From the NCBI GenBank assembly GCA_003427395.1, contig BFEA01000244.1, positions 379,726 to 433,063 of the forward strand: DNA of 53,338 bases, in the 5' to 3' direction. Of this stretch, positions 40,233 through 51,239 are shown in pieces (position 1 is the stretch's first letter; the number at the start of each line of letters is the position of its first letter). A program made the translations under genes and the position numbers. The notes beneath the pieces are model-generated. The model was not told the origin of the DNA, ran no database searches, and saw only the letters and a list, made by a program, of their open reading frames with translations. Source of the stretch: Chara braunii. Taxonomy: Eukaryota; Streptophyta; Charophyceae; Charales; Characeae.

Positions 40233-42118
40233 CTCTTGAAATGGGGAGGGTACGTCACCCGCTTCAACGAGAGTGGAAGCAGCTACAACTTCTACAGACC
40301 CTAAGTGTTTCCCGAGTTGGAGCTCGTAGAGGCCCCAGACTGAGAAGAAGGATACCCACCCTTAGGAAGGATCTTTTGCGAGACCTTAGGGTTCTTGCAC
40401 TTAAACTGCGTATGGCCATACTAACGGCAGTTTATGCAAGCAACCCGCTGCCAACGGTCCCGCCACACTTCCTGATCCAAACCAGCCCTTACCCAAACAA
40501 CTATTTTGTTTGGGTTGGTGGCTTGCCCCTGACTCCTCTGTTGACCGCCCTTCCTGCGGCCAACTGTCTTAGTCTTAACTGCAACGGCGAGGTTGCTACC
40601 CTCAACAATCTCCTCGCCATCTAACTTTATTCCCTCACAAGCTCAGAAGCATCATTGATCTCAGTTTGATTCCCTTCGGAATCAACCATTATCAATCGAC
40701 TAACCTTTTTCTTCCACTCTTGTGGACCCTTCTTCTTTCTCCCGTCGGTAGAAGGGGTCTAAGCACTACCCAATGTAGCCTCTAAATCTAGGGCCTTCTT
40801 ACTGAATGTCTCAAAGGTGTGATACTCACGCCGAGCCTCGCTGGCTGGTAAGTTTTTTATGTCTGTGGGAAAACATCTTTAGAACGTGGTCAATAAGACC
40901 ATGGGATTGCACTCCACTCCTGGGACGACAATCAGGCGCTCTACGGTAATGGTAAGCTCTCACACTAACTTGTACTTTATAGCATCAAGCTTTAGAAGCC
41001 CATCAGTGGCAATCTGTCCCTGCTGAGGGTTGTGCCATTGAGCCTCCATGAAGTCCATAAAGCTCTCTAGGGTGTGGGTCCGTGCCCAATGACCCATGTT
41101 CCTGCCGAACCCCTTTGAAGCTACCAATCCATTCAGTCAGCGAGCTGCTGAACCCTCTAAGTAGGATGCAACAATTACCACTTCCTCTTCTACCAATGTC
41201 CTCTTTGCCCTTACCCACACTGGAACCATTCTCAACCACGTGTCGAGAGCCTTATCCTTCTTGTCTCCTGAGAAGGTTGGCGGTGGTTTTCAGAGGGGTG
41301 TTGGGGTACCAAGGTAATTGCTGTCCCGCTAGCGGGACAGGTGGCGACTGTGGTGTAGCTCCAGTCGCTGGACCAGAAGATGAAGAAGCAACAGTCTAAG
41401 ATAGAGGTGTTGCTGATGTACCGCTTGGTTGCTGTCCAGACTGAGGAGCATAGGGGCATGTCATCGCTGATAATGGAAGCGATGGCAAAGCTGTTGTCCG
41501 GATCCCCAACCTTTGTAGGGCCTGCAGAATCTGGTCCGGGGTGTCCTGCATAGCATCCATTTCGCTCACCATGTACGCCTGCATGAACAAGACACTTGCC
41601 TTAAGGATCTTTCCTGTAGAGTTAAGGGATGCGTCATCTAAACCCTCTAGTGCAGCTAGGTCTCCCTCACTACTCTCTAGTTTGACTCTTCTCTCTCTAA
41701 TTTCTTTTTCTCTCTTAGTAGCCTACTTGAGTTCCTCTTCTAGCCTTAAGTGGATCCTCTCTACCTGCTGGAGCTCCATCTGCTCCCTTATAAGATGAGG
41801 CAGCGGGCTGGACTGCACACCCGCCATTTGACTAGCGCCGATACCTGACGTATTGAAGACGGACTGCGAGTTGGTCGAATTGGACGACATGCCCTGACCA
41901 AAGGTTGCTGCAGACGTTGCTTAAGCGGTAGCCATTGCTACCCCGCTAGCTGCTGCTGCTTCCCTTGCAGCCTCAAGACTACGGGCCCTAGCTTCAGCCC
42001 TTAGTCTTCTCTCTTCTCCCGGTTGTAGGGCCTGGAACACTCTAGGGATTCTAAGCGATGATAGCCTTGTTAACCTCCTAGTGTCAGTTGTTCGTTCATC
42101 CCGGGCTAATCCACTCAT
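40233..42118 (-). pseudogene. gag: D2 gag, broken
   Basis: Start MSGLARDERTTDTRRLTRL at 42118, Ala/Arg coiled-coil region, stop near 41920. Then MQAYMVSEMDAMQDTPDQIL (41396-41590), the Pro-rich linker and capsid start (WYPNTPLKTTANLLRRQEG-like, about 41232-41300), and shifted capsid sequence to about 40750. The zinc-knuckle codons near 40386-40450 read CINCR-stop-YGHTQFKC. More damaged than D1 but without its retroposed insert. Confidence 0.75.
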
Positions 42119-43372
42119 CGGCTAGGCAGACGCTGTCTACACTAGAGTCCTCTCTGGGACCTACCGCAGCATATGTCTGACCGGTTCTAAAAATAAAAAT
42201 AAAAATAAAGTCCGGCGAGTTACCCAGACTACCAGTCAAGCGGCATCAACAGCACCTACACAAACTGTACACATAGTCTAAATATATCTTGATTAGTTCT
42301 GCACAAAAGCTTCGAGAAGAACTGTTTATGGTAGATTACAGTCTGTTAGGTATCTGCAGTCTGTCAACCAACTAATCAAAATAAAAATAGACTACTGTGA
42401 GCAGATGTATGCACAATGGATATGATAGTGTTGCACAATAGATTTCACAATTGGAATCCCCTTCCCCTATATCCAACATACCTGTGAGCATCATCAAGCA
42501 ATGGTGTCTAGGGTGTGCAACCACGCCCCACCCCTGTGCCCAAGAAGTATGCTGATGACCAGTCCTGCCCTTTGTTTACCCTCGCGTGCAACGAGCCTTA
42601 CGTCTGACTGATCTGGCTGATCAAGAGGCAATTTATGGACAGCCCCCGAGAGTCCTCAGGATTTCTTTAACGTCGCAATCAGGACAACGATCACAGCCAG
42701 TGGACAGTTCATACCCCAACCAAAAATGTTTATAGATGGTCTGGGAGCGTCTCCGTTGGAGTGGTCAGTCCGCACACCCCTTCTATCAGCGCAACAAAGA
42801 GCCTCAATGGACAAAGCAGCTTGGCCTGTGTGTACTACTACCCATGGGTTGGCATGATGATCGAGACCCGTGCTTCTACCAGGACCCTTTAGAGGCACCG
42901 CCCTCTCCTGCCAGATGCGCCACCGGGAAGAATGTCGTCTCTCAAGATAGAGCCTAAACAACTCCTTTCAAAAGAGAGGACACTCAAGTTGGACTCACTT
43001 CCTCACGGTAAGAAGAGATTGAGAGGGTAGATAAGGAATGGGAACAACGTACCTGGAGATGCTGCCCCCAACCACAGATTTCTCACCAATTGCGCCGACG
43101 TGCATTTCGATGATCGATCATTAGCCTACCACCCACAACGCAATGCAGTGCCACCTCAGCCAAAATGCCACATTAGCATACTCTCATCATCATACATACA
43201 TCTGTTGTCGCCACAACTCCCATGCTGTTGCCACAGCCTTCCAGCGGCCGGCCTCTCCACCTAGGCCCTGCTACAACAAACCAGCGTCAAAGTATCCTCA
43301 CTGCACATGAAGCATCGTCAACACACCAAGTAACAATGTCGCCGGTGCCAGGTAAGCGGCGATCACGAACCA
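42119..43372 (-). other. D2 5' leader
   Basis: Collinear with the D1 leader, plus about 170 bases (about 42125-42295) absent from D1 that hold an A/T-rich aaaaataaaaataaaaataaa run. No frame is supported. Confidence 0.6.
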
Positions 43373-43384
43373 GCTCCGATACCA
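43373..43384 (-). other. D2 primer binding site
   Basis: TGGTATCGGAGC on the minus strand, identical to D1 and C. Confidence 0.8.
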
Positions 43385-43387
43385 AAT

Positions 43388-44137
43388 TGCAAGGAATATG
43401 AGTGTGAACGATATACAGAAAACCAAGTTGCAAAGTCACACAGATGTCCAGGTAGCCGTATCCAAGCAGAGAGTGCAAAATGCACCGAGAAACCATCCAT
43501 ATAGAGGAATACAATGAAGTAATGAGCCAATGTTCAAGCCCGTAGGCTCCTCTCTGTCTGGCGCCCAGCGCCCCAACCTACTCTGCCTGACTATCCTACC
43601 TACAGCTGGTTCACACAACAGGCTCACTTCTACTCTTGAAGACCAATGTACACGACTGTCAACTCCATAGCTGACACCTCTTCATGCACCAGGTACGTAT
43701 CTCGTCACCCTCAATCAGACCTTGTTTGCCCCACACTCGCCTCCTTCCCTGAAGACCACTAGATCGCCCGCTGCACACCCCTGGCGCCCAGCAGCCCGGC
43801 TATGGCTGCCTGCGCCCCGCTGCCCTGCAGCCCCCCTCCTCACCACTAAGCGCCCCGTCAACGCCTCTGGCAGCAGCGCAGCATCAAGCGAGAGCGCATC
43901 AGCACTTCGACATTGCCAGCACTGGCCAGAATACCTGGCCTGGGCTGCCTCACTTCTTTTATGGAAGTGGCAGCCTCCTGGATGCTGCATGTGGCCTGGC
44001 TGGAAGCTTCCAATTGCTTCCGGTTTGGCCTCAGACCCTGCGCCCAGGCCCGAGACTACAGTTGAGGGTCTGGGCCCTTTTTCAGTTGGGCACGACCTGA
44101 ATCTCTGGACTTGGGCTGTTTGCTGCATCTGTGCAGG
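43388..44137 (-). repeat. D2 5' LTR, cut by element C
   Basis: Starts TGCAAGGAATATGAGTGT and follows the other D LTRs to tgtgcagg, where C's LTR begins. The remaining third of the LTR should lie beyond the right edge, after C. CATAAAAG near 43956 and CCATAGCCGGG near 43798. Confidence 0.9.
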
Positions 44138-44262
44138 TGTCGCATACCGTAATGGTGCACACCAGAACAAGAACTGACCTCTCTCACATAATACAGGATA
44201 GCGCAGCGAAACGCTAATATACCAATGATCAGCCCAATCAATGTCGCAATCAGACCCAGCAT
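44056..44262 (-). CDS. LTR-embedded membrane-helix ORF, C 3' LTR copy
   Basis: 68 residues, MLGLIATLIGLIIGILAFRC then AILYYVREVSSCSG, and then it reads out of the LTR into D2. The helix matches the A copies at 2438 and 6233. Here the upstream frame differs from the other C LTR because of an indel, so only the helix part is comparable. Confidence 0.35.
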   Translation of the reverse strand: MLGLIATLIGLIIGILAFRCAILYYVREVSSCSGVHHYGMRHLHRCSKQPKSRDSGRAQLKKGPDPQL

Positions 44263-45347
44263 ATATCATCATCGTTGCAAGGTGTGAAGGACTTGGCGCT
44301 ACATACAGGAAGAATGCGCCAGGTCCATACCATACACAGAGGAAGAGGAGGGGATCAGACGAAAAAGAGGGGGAAGATGGGAATGTCATCAACACCAAGT
44401 CTTCGGTGCAGGTCCCAAATAATCCCTCGTTCAATGTCTCAATCCCAATGTCGAGTCTGAATCCAAATGTCGTCAAGTCCCAAAGTCACCAATCTCTCTC
44501 TCTCTCTCGTAGTCTGCAGATACTGAGAAGTCAGGTAGCGAGATGATGAGGGAGAGATGGTAGACTTAGAAGAGGAAGAAGATGAACTCTCTTTCTCTCT
44601 CTCGTAGTCTGGTACTAACCTGTGAAGGTGGCGCCTTGTTGCAGGTACATCGAAGACGAAGCTGGAGCTATGGCGCCACAGGTAAGTCTCCCTGGCCTCC
44701 GCCAACCATCTCTCTCCCTCCAACACTATTCTAGCTCCTTCTAGCGCCCAACGCTGAAGACTACTCCTAACGCTACTACTACTGCAGCGCTCCTCCAGAG
44801 TGCTGCTGCCGAATCCTGAAGACTTTCTCCTGCCTCCTGTACGTGAAGTGCTTGGGAAGTCTCTATGAACTATCTGCAGCCTACATGGCGGGCGAGTCTT
44901 ATATAGTGCTCGCCCGTCCAGGAGGCTGCTCTTGCCAATGCCAAAACGGCCAGACCTTGGTGTTGAAGTTCAAACAAAGGTAGTCTTGAAAACAGGCCCA
45001 AAATGGCCTGTGCTAAAACCCTGGTCTGGTGCCTAAGTTTCAGGGCAGGTCGATCTTATGAGGGCCTGAAAATGGCCCTCCGGTTCAGGCTGAAAAGACT
45101 CAGGGCCTGGAGGGCCGTGTTTAAGGTTGAACCGACATAGGGCCTGTAAACCCTCATTTTCAGGCTTTCAGGCTGAAACGACACAGGGCCTATAGGCCCT
45201 CGTTTTCAGGCTGAAAGGCTGAAACGACACAGGGCCTATAGGGCCTTGTTTACAGGCTTTTAGGCTGAAAACGACACAGGGCCTGGAAGGCCCTGATTTT
45301 CTGTCTGGCCGGGCCTTGCAGGCCCATGTGGCTGCACAGTATGCCAC
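44138..45347 (-). repeat. C 3' LTR
   Basis: On the minus strand it ends GGTATGCGACA (plus TGTCGCATACC at 44138), the same as at 52906. The left edge is exact; the right edge near 45347 is placed by the inverted match GTATGCCAC and is uncertain by a few bases. TATATAAG at 44898-44905 and GGCGCCATAGC near 44668. U3 repeats with ggcctataggccc (about 45060-45300) match those of A. Confidence 0.85.
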
Positions 45348-45456
45348 TACGAACGACAGAGGTTAGCTAAGGAAGCTTCACGACCTGGCCCTCCCACCCG
45401 GACTTTGGTCCCTCCCTCAGACAGACAGCTTCGCCCTCGCACATAAGCTCGGTCTT

Positions 45457-46653
45457 TCAAGGAGCGTAGATTAGTGGTGAGGATGCTTTCAAATCTGCTC
45501 CCGAAATCCATCGAGTGTCGTCGGGATCGCATGCTTTGAAGGTAACTTTGTACAGTCGAGGCTTGCTGCCGTACCGACGATCCGTGATGACGCGGTCAGC
45601 TTCCTGATGACCATCCATAGATGGAGGGTCTTGCGATCGTCGGCCCGGGAAGTCGTCACTCTTCGCTGGTGTGTATGTTGCCAGCTTCGAGGCGTGAAAG
45701 ACTGGATGGACCGTTAGATGCGGGGGAATGTTGATCACAAATGAGGGGCCATCGGGCTCATCACCCGCGGCTGATGTCACGGGCCATGGTCCGAACCACT
45801 TGGGGAATAGTTTGCGCAAAACATCCTGTTCGAGTGCAAACTCTTCCACGGAAACCCAAACCAGATCACCGGCGCGGATGGGACAGGGCACGCAACACCT
45901 GTTGGCTTGCTGCTGCATGCAGACTTGCGCCTTTTGCATGTTTGCGAGGGCTTGAGCCAGCAATTCCCTGCACTTCCGGAAGGAAGCGGGAGAGCAAGCG
46001 GCGTCTATGTCGGCTGGTCGTGGCAGGAGAAGATCAACGAAGATACGACCTTTCCGGCCATCGTGGTGCAACTCGAATGGAGTCACGCCGATCGCCGGAT
46101 GCAACGAAATGTTGTAGGCGAACTTGATGTCGGGGAGGCGGTCAACCCGATCCTTCTGGTCCGGACGGATGAGCGTACGAAGCATCATTTGAGCAGTGTT
46201 ATGTGCCCATTCCATTTGGCCGTCTGTTTGTGGATGCTGAGCCGAACTTGGTTTCATCTTGGTGCGCGATTCCTGCATGAGAGAAGTCCAGAATGCCAAC
46301 ATAAAACGAGTGTCATGGTCGCTGACGATGTCTTTCAGTATGCTATGGCTGCAAATCCAGCTGGTGTGCAAGAGGCGCGCAAGTTCGGGAGCCGTGGCGT
46401 AGTACTTGCAAGGGAGAAATCGCACGTATTTACTCAATCGGTCAACGACCGTGAGGATGTCGTGGTGCTCGAGGCGGTCCCGAGGAAACGGACCAGTGAC
46501 GTCCATGGCAATGGAAAGGGCGGGTCCTGTGGGATAGGCATCGGGTGCAACTCGCCGTAGGGATTGCGGTTGAGGAGCTTGCTTCATCGGCAAACTTCGC
46601 AAGAGTCGCAATATTGAGTGACATCGATAATGAGGTCGGACCATCGGAATCAT
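45457..46653 (-). CDS. pol: C integrase with chromodomain-like tail
   Basis: A 398-residue open frame. The catalytic core has all three residues: Asp in IAMDVTGPFP (about residue 50), Asp in IVSDHDTRFM (about 110) and Glu in HPQTDGQMEW (about 146). The end domain has AGDLVWVSVEEF, FGPWPV and VHPVFHASKLATY, then the chromodomain-like DRVITDRRYG, YKVTFKACD, TRWISGADLK. The zinc-binding segment lies just upstream in another frame. The best-preserved integrase here; it would insert cDNA with 4-bp target duplications. Confidence 0.9.
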   Translation of the reverse strand: MIPMVRPHYRCHSILRLLRSLPMKQAPQPQSLRRVAPDAYPTGPALSIAMDVTGPFPRDRLEHHDILTVVDRLSKYVRFLPCKYYATAPELARLLHTSWICSHSILKDIVSDHDTRFMLAFWTSLMQESRTKMKPSSAQHPQTDGQMEWAHNTAQMMLRTLIRPDQKDRVDRLPDIKFAYNISLHPAIGVTPFELHHDGRKGRIFVDLLLPRPADIDAACSPASFRKCRELLAQALANMQKAQVCMQQQANRCCVPCPIRAGDLVWVSVEEFALEQDVLRKLFPKWFGPWPVTSAAGDEPDGPSFVINIPPHLTVHPVFHASKLATYTPAKSDDFPGRRSQDPPSMDGHQEADRVITDRRYGSKPRLYKVTFKACDPDDTRWISGADLKASSPLIYAP

Positions 46654-46943
46654 TGCCGAAGTCGTGCAATAGTGCGATTTACTCTGAAATGGCCGGCGAG
46701 TCGTGAGTCATGGTACTCACCTAGAAGGCAAGTCCGAAGACGACGGTCTCGTGGGACACACAATAAGTCCTTGCGTCATGAATAGAAAAGCAAGTACCCG
46801 TCGGTGATGCGATAATGGCTGGCCGGCGGGTGATCCGAAGATAGTTGCGCATAAAGTGTGGCGAAATCTGGATCGGACTGGTAGCCCCGAATGAAATGCC
46901 GCTGAAGTTCCTCGTCGAACGCAAAGGCATGATGTGTCACAGG
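46560..46943 (-). pseudogene. pol: C integrase zinc-binding segment and RNase H-integrase connection
   Basis: On the minus strand around 46590-46725 one frame reads HDSRLAGHFR and CDSCEVCR, the His and Cys pairs of the integrase zinc domain, interrupted by stops. Stops and shifts between 46653 and 46943 break the join between the RT-RNase H frame and the integrase frame. Confidence 0.7.
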
Positions 46944-48182
46944 TCAAAGATCGGGTCTTCGCGAGAGTGCATCTGCTGCGCGATTGGAGAGGCCGGCGAG
47001 ATGTTTCGGTTTGAAGTCAAATTGGTGGATGAAGTACATCCATCGTTCGATATTGTTGCTCACCGTATCCTGCGTCTCGTAGTAGGTCAACGGGTTGTTT
47101 TTCGTAACCCATGTGAACCTACGACGCCCAAGGAGGAAGTGCCGCCAACGCTTGAGAGCCATCACGAACGCGAGTAGCTCCTTTTTCCTTGCATCATCAA
47201 GTGAGTTGATGGGAGACACTCTATGGCTGAAATACTCCATGGGGTGCCAATCATCGTCATCGTGTTGTTTCAAGACTGCCCCAATGCCATAGCCGGAAGC
47301 GTAAGTTGTCACTCTCGTTGGCAAGGTGGGGTCGTAGATGCTAAGGACAGGTGCCATGAGCATGACCGTCTTGAGTGCTTGGAATGATCGACGTGCTTTG
47401 TCATCGAATACGAATGGCACCTTTGGCGATTGTAGTCTCGTCAATGGTGCGGCCATCCTTGAGTACTCGGTGATGAAGTGTTGGTAGTAGCCTGCCAATC
47501 CCATGAATGAGCGAACTGTCGTGGTGTTGGTGGGCTCAGGCCATACTCGGATGACCTCGATCTTGTCCGCGAGCGGACGGATGCCTTGCGGCATCAAAAA
47601 ATGGCCCAAGTACTCGAGCTCTTGCCGCGTGAATTCGCATTTGTCGCGGTTGGCTTTGTATTTGGCTTGTCGTAGCCGTTCCAAAACGATGCACAGGTGC
47701 TCCACATGCTCGTCCAAACTCCAGCTGTGCACCAAGATATCGTCGAGGTAGATGAGTGCAAATCTGTCGAGCATCCTTCGGAACTCCATTGTCATAGCCG
47801 TTTGGAACGTGGTCGGGGCATTCGTAAGGTCAAAAGACATAACCAGCCATTCGAAATGCCCATATCGCGTCTTGAACGCGGTCTTGTAGCGGTCCTCCTG
47901 CCGGATCTCAAGTTGGTGATATCCCAATTTGAGGTCAAGCTTGGACAAAAATTGAGCGCCGCCCAGCCGTTCGAGAAGGTCGTCAATGCGAGGAAGAGGG
48001 TCAGCGTTCTTGATGGTTTGCGCGTTGAGCTTGCGATAATCTATGCACAACCGCAAGTCCTTATTCTTCTTCCGGACGAAGAGAACGAGAGCACCGTATA
48101 CCGAAGAGCTAGGCCGAATCCAGCCTTTCTCCAGAAGGTCGTCGAGTTGTGCACGTAGCACACTTAACTCTTCCTCGCTCAT
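46944..48182 (-). CDS. pol: C reverse transcriptase and RNase H
   Basis: A 412-residue open frame. RT: WIRPSSSVYGALVLFV, RLCIDYRKLNAQT, KLDLKLGYHQL (first Asp), SFDLTNAPTTFQ (where Gly is usual before LTN), LIYLDDILVHS (catalytic box), YLGHFLMPQGI, SFMGLAGYYQHFI. RNase H: VTTYASGYGIGAVL where TDAS is expected, and WVTKNNPLTYY where TDHKPL is expected, so two acidic positions are lost; DALSRR at the end is intact. RT motifs look usable, RNase H does not. Confidence 0.9.
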   Translation of the reverse strand: MSEEELSVLRAQLDDLLEKGWIRPSSSVYGALVLFVRKKNKDLRLCIDYRKLNAQTIKNADPLPRIDDLLERLGGAQFLSKLDLKLGYHQLEIRQEDRYKTAFKTRYGHFEWLVMSFDLTNAPTTFQTAMTMEFRRMLDRFALIYLDDILVHSWSLDEHVEHLCIVLERLRQAKYKANRDKCEFTRQELEYLGHFLMPQGIRPLADKIEVIRVWPEPTNTTTVRSFMGLAGYYQHFITEYSRMAAPLTRLQSPKVPFVFDDKARRSFQALKTVMLMAPVLSIYDPTLPTRVTTYASGYGIGAVLKQHDDDDWHPMEYFSHRVSPINSLDDARKKELLAFVMALKRWRHFLLGRRRFTWVTKNNPLTYYETQDTVSNNIERWMYFIHQFDFKPKHLAGLSNRAADALSRRPDL

Positions 48183-49493
48183 GCGGTAGAGGCAACCACA
48201 CGGAGGTACGGCCCCGTCCTCGAGGATGATCTCGTGGCGAATGGGCTGATCCGGTACTTCTCCGTAATGGGCTTCTTACACGTTGTCGTAGATGTCTAGA
48301 AGCTCGGTGATGTGTGGGTCCGTTGATGCGTCCATCGATGGAATGTCATGGGGAGGGAGGGCATGGAGAAAACACACCCCCATCTCCTCAATGTTGTCCC
48401 TGGTGATGGGAGCTCGAATGCTTGCAGTGGACACCAGGTGGCAGCTTATCGAAGGGTGAGGTGGAGGCACCGTGCATGGGACTAGTACTCCGTTCCAATC
48501 ACGAACGTGAACGGTGCGGCGATAGAAGTTCACTGGGTGATCCTTGCTTCTCTACCATGACATGCCCAAAATCATATCGAACTTGGTGTCCAAAATGTCG
48601 AAGGACACGACTTCGCTTGCATGCGGGGCGAAGTACATGGGGATGGAATCAATGCACCGGTCAATTGACTTGTGTGTGTGCCAGTTGGCCAACGTGACTT
48701 GCGTGGGCTGCGACTTCCTCCAAACGTGTGGCCCAAGGTCAGCGCGTACCATAAAGTCTTGGCTCATGTAGTTGCGAGTAGCTCCGCAATCGATCAAAGC
48801 ACTGCAGGTCGCCTCCCCGATCTGAATGCATATGTACAACAATGGTGCGTCGATGTCGTCGTACCGTTGTGTCTTGAACTTGTGGTCGATCTTCGCAACG
48901 TAGTCGTGAAGGTCAACAACCTCTACTCCGGCGTCCATCAACGGAGTTGGTACTGCAATGTGCAAGTAATCCCGCAGTTGTGCCATGAGCACGTTGCAAT
49001 GCGGTTTAGGCAATCGACCGGTCAAGGGAAGGGGCATCCATTGGAAGTCCGCGAACGTCAACGGGTCAAGCTCTTCAAGTCTTGACCATGACGTCAAATC
49101 CCCGACGAAATTTGGCGGCCAAGCTGCCGAATCGGTTGCCGATGGTGGTGAAACCGTGCATGCGGTGGATTGTTGCACGTGGAGTGGTTGGTCCAACGGT
49201 GGGACCAAGTGGACAGCGTAATCCTTGTAAGTGAACCAAGGACTTGCGATATCCGCATTCTCCCCAGATGTGTAGGAGGCCGCTAGCAAGGCGGCCGAAT
49301 CTGGCGGAGTGAGAGGTGGAGTCGCCTCACCTCCGGCACAACTCAGTTTCCCGAGTTGATGCGAGGTCGAACATCCTCCTTGCCTTGATCCGGGCATTGG
49401 GAGGTATTGTGCTTTGTGTTGTTGCACCAACAGCAGCAGCCATATTGGGTGCGCCACTTGTATTCGGCCTCGGTCAAGTGAAACTTGACCCAT
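48183..49493 (-). pseudogene. pol: C protease and gag-protease linker
   Basis: Frame 48552-49493 (313 residues): linker with LDPLTFADFQWMPLP, also seen in A. The protease active site is ALIDCGATRNYMS (D-C-G), followed by SFDILDTKFDMILGMSW and a stop. 48276-48533 continues (MNFYRRTVHVRDWNG) to a second stop, then ILEDGAVPPCGCLYRMSEEEL leads into RT. The active-site Asp is kept. Two stops separate protease from RT. Confidence 0.85.
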
Positions 49494-50260
49494 GGTACTG
49501 ACTGTTCGTTTTTTGCCGGCGATGCTATTTTCGTTTTCCCTTTGTTACAGGAGTTGTTGTTACTTCGCGGCTTAATGGCGACCACCTGATCTCCCTCACG
49601 TGATGTTTGGGTGGCTGCCGGGTCTTCCACAATGTTGTCCGGTTGGACTGCAGCGACATGCTGTGGACGCGGACCAAATTTTCCATTCTCCACGTAGGCT
49701 GGCTGCCACACTGACTTCTCGTGTGCAGCAGCCCAGTTGGTCTTGATGATCTCTCACGCCTTGACAATAAATTCGGCAAAGGTTGTGTAGTGATCGCGAT
49801 CACCAAGTGCAAGGCTCAAGGCGGCACACAACCGATTGTAGAACTCTCGGCGCAGATGCAAAAATGGCAGCTGGAGATCGGGCATTGCCACGATCTTTTG
49901 CCATTCCGTGAGCCAATCGCGTGTTGGTGTGTTGTCGTGGGTCATGGTGAAGAGGCGGTTGATGGCGAGCGCCGGGGCGTCGTCGACGATGAACCGCTTC
50001 TTCCATTCTCTCGTCAGATCTTCCCAGGAGATTTTCTGGTATAGATGGTTGACCTGGACGCCGTGGATGGTTGCCATGTGGCTGAGCTAGATTTGGCATC
50101 CGCCCTTGACGTTGAGGAACAACGCCGAGATGAACAAGTATTCGGGGACCTCGTGAATCCCAAGCTCCGTTGTAAAACCGTCCCACCAGACGACTGGGTC
50201 CTGATGCGTATAGTCGTCAAATTTCTCGATCCTGAACTTCGGCATCTTGTAGTGCTTTGA
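49343..50260 (-). pseudogene. gag: C gag: capsid and zinc knuckle
   Basis: Starts near 50246 with MPKFRIEKFDDY and VVWWDGF, then a stop at about 50089. Frame 49754-50077 continues with WEDLTREWKKRFIVDD, PTRDWLTEWQKIVAMP and LRREFYNRLCAALSLALG (retrotransposon gag domain), with a stop near 49754. 49343-49711 carries the linker and a perfect C-X2-C-X4-H-X4-C knuckle, CCWCNNTKHNTSQC (about 49394-49435). It overlaps the protease frame, as expected for a shift between Gag and Pol. Confidence 0.8.
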
Positions 50261-50894
50261 TGTGCTGTGATCGTTGTCAGGCGGCTAGTGCAGCTGCCTG
50301 AGTTCGGTCTGCAAGGTGCCGAGCTGCTCGCTGATGGTGGCTGGTGCGGCGAAGTTGCTGATGTCGCTGAGCATTGCGACTACATGATCAACTCATTTCT
50401 CCAATTGGCGGGTAGAGGGTGCACTGCTGGACTCGCCAGCATCTGGTCTTGGTGCGGCCTACTCCAAGTCCTGTACACTGGAATGAAGTGCCCGTGTAGC
50501 ATCCTCGTGCAGATCCTTGTGGTTCTGCATTGCCCATCGGAGACTTACCAATTCCTGGTGCTGTTTCTCTAACTCGGACTGTTGGTGGTTACAAGTGTAA
50601 ACCAACCGTGTCACAAGTTTGGAGAAAACCCCCCTATTGCTGCTCTTCCGGTGTTGCGTTGTCATGGCCGGCGCATGGTTCAAAACACCAGAACTGGAGC
50701 TTGTCGATGCTGGTGGCTTCGTGCCGCTGCAGCAGCTCTTGGGCCTCCCTGCGGAGGGCCTGGGCATCTGCTTCTGAATCGGCCTGCAGGCACTGCTTTT
50801 CAGCTGCTGCCTCTGCTTCAGCCTGTAGGCGGGCAGCCTCGGCTGCCGCCCGATGCTGTACCTCAGCCTCGACCAGTGCGAGCTGAGCTAGCAA
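50261..50894 (-). pseudogene. gag: C gag amino-terminal coiled-coil segment
   Basis: Frame 50634-50894 (86 residues) is Ala/Glu/Gln-rich (VEAEVQHRAAAEAARLQAEA) and strongly coiled-coil-like. The adjoining frame 50459-50767 has QQSELEKQHQELVSLRWAMQ. Both probably form one amino-terminal region of gag, with a shift between them. D and F gag also start with a charged coiled coil. Confidence 0.55.
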
Positions 50895-51239
50895 CCGCTG
50901 ATGTTACTCGTCAATGGACTCGTTGGCCAGTTGGCCCGGCATGCCCAAAACTGGAACCGTCATGGTGGCGAGGGACTGTTGGTACTGCTGACGTGGCACT
51001 TACCAAACCGGGAGTGCAGGCAAAGGGTTGGGTGGGAGGGAAAACGCAGGTAGGTAACCAACCAAACTATACTTGCCTCCCGGTCCTAATCAACAGACTA
51101 AAAAAAAATAAAAAATAAAAATAAAAGAAGAGACTCATCTCCCTTTTTTTTTTTTGTTTTTTGAAAATCTGTCGATTTGATATCAGTGAGGCATTTCAGA
51201 GGAGTACTATTAGCGAGATTTAGGCAAGGTTTCGCAAAG

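Noticed and set aside
43715-44476. 253-residue frame across the C LTR and D2 LTR junction
   Set aside because: It spans two unrelated LTRs joined by insertion and is in a different phase from the membrane helix.
45907-46560. 217-residue plus-strand frame
   Set aside because: Antisense shadow of the C integrase.
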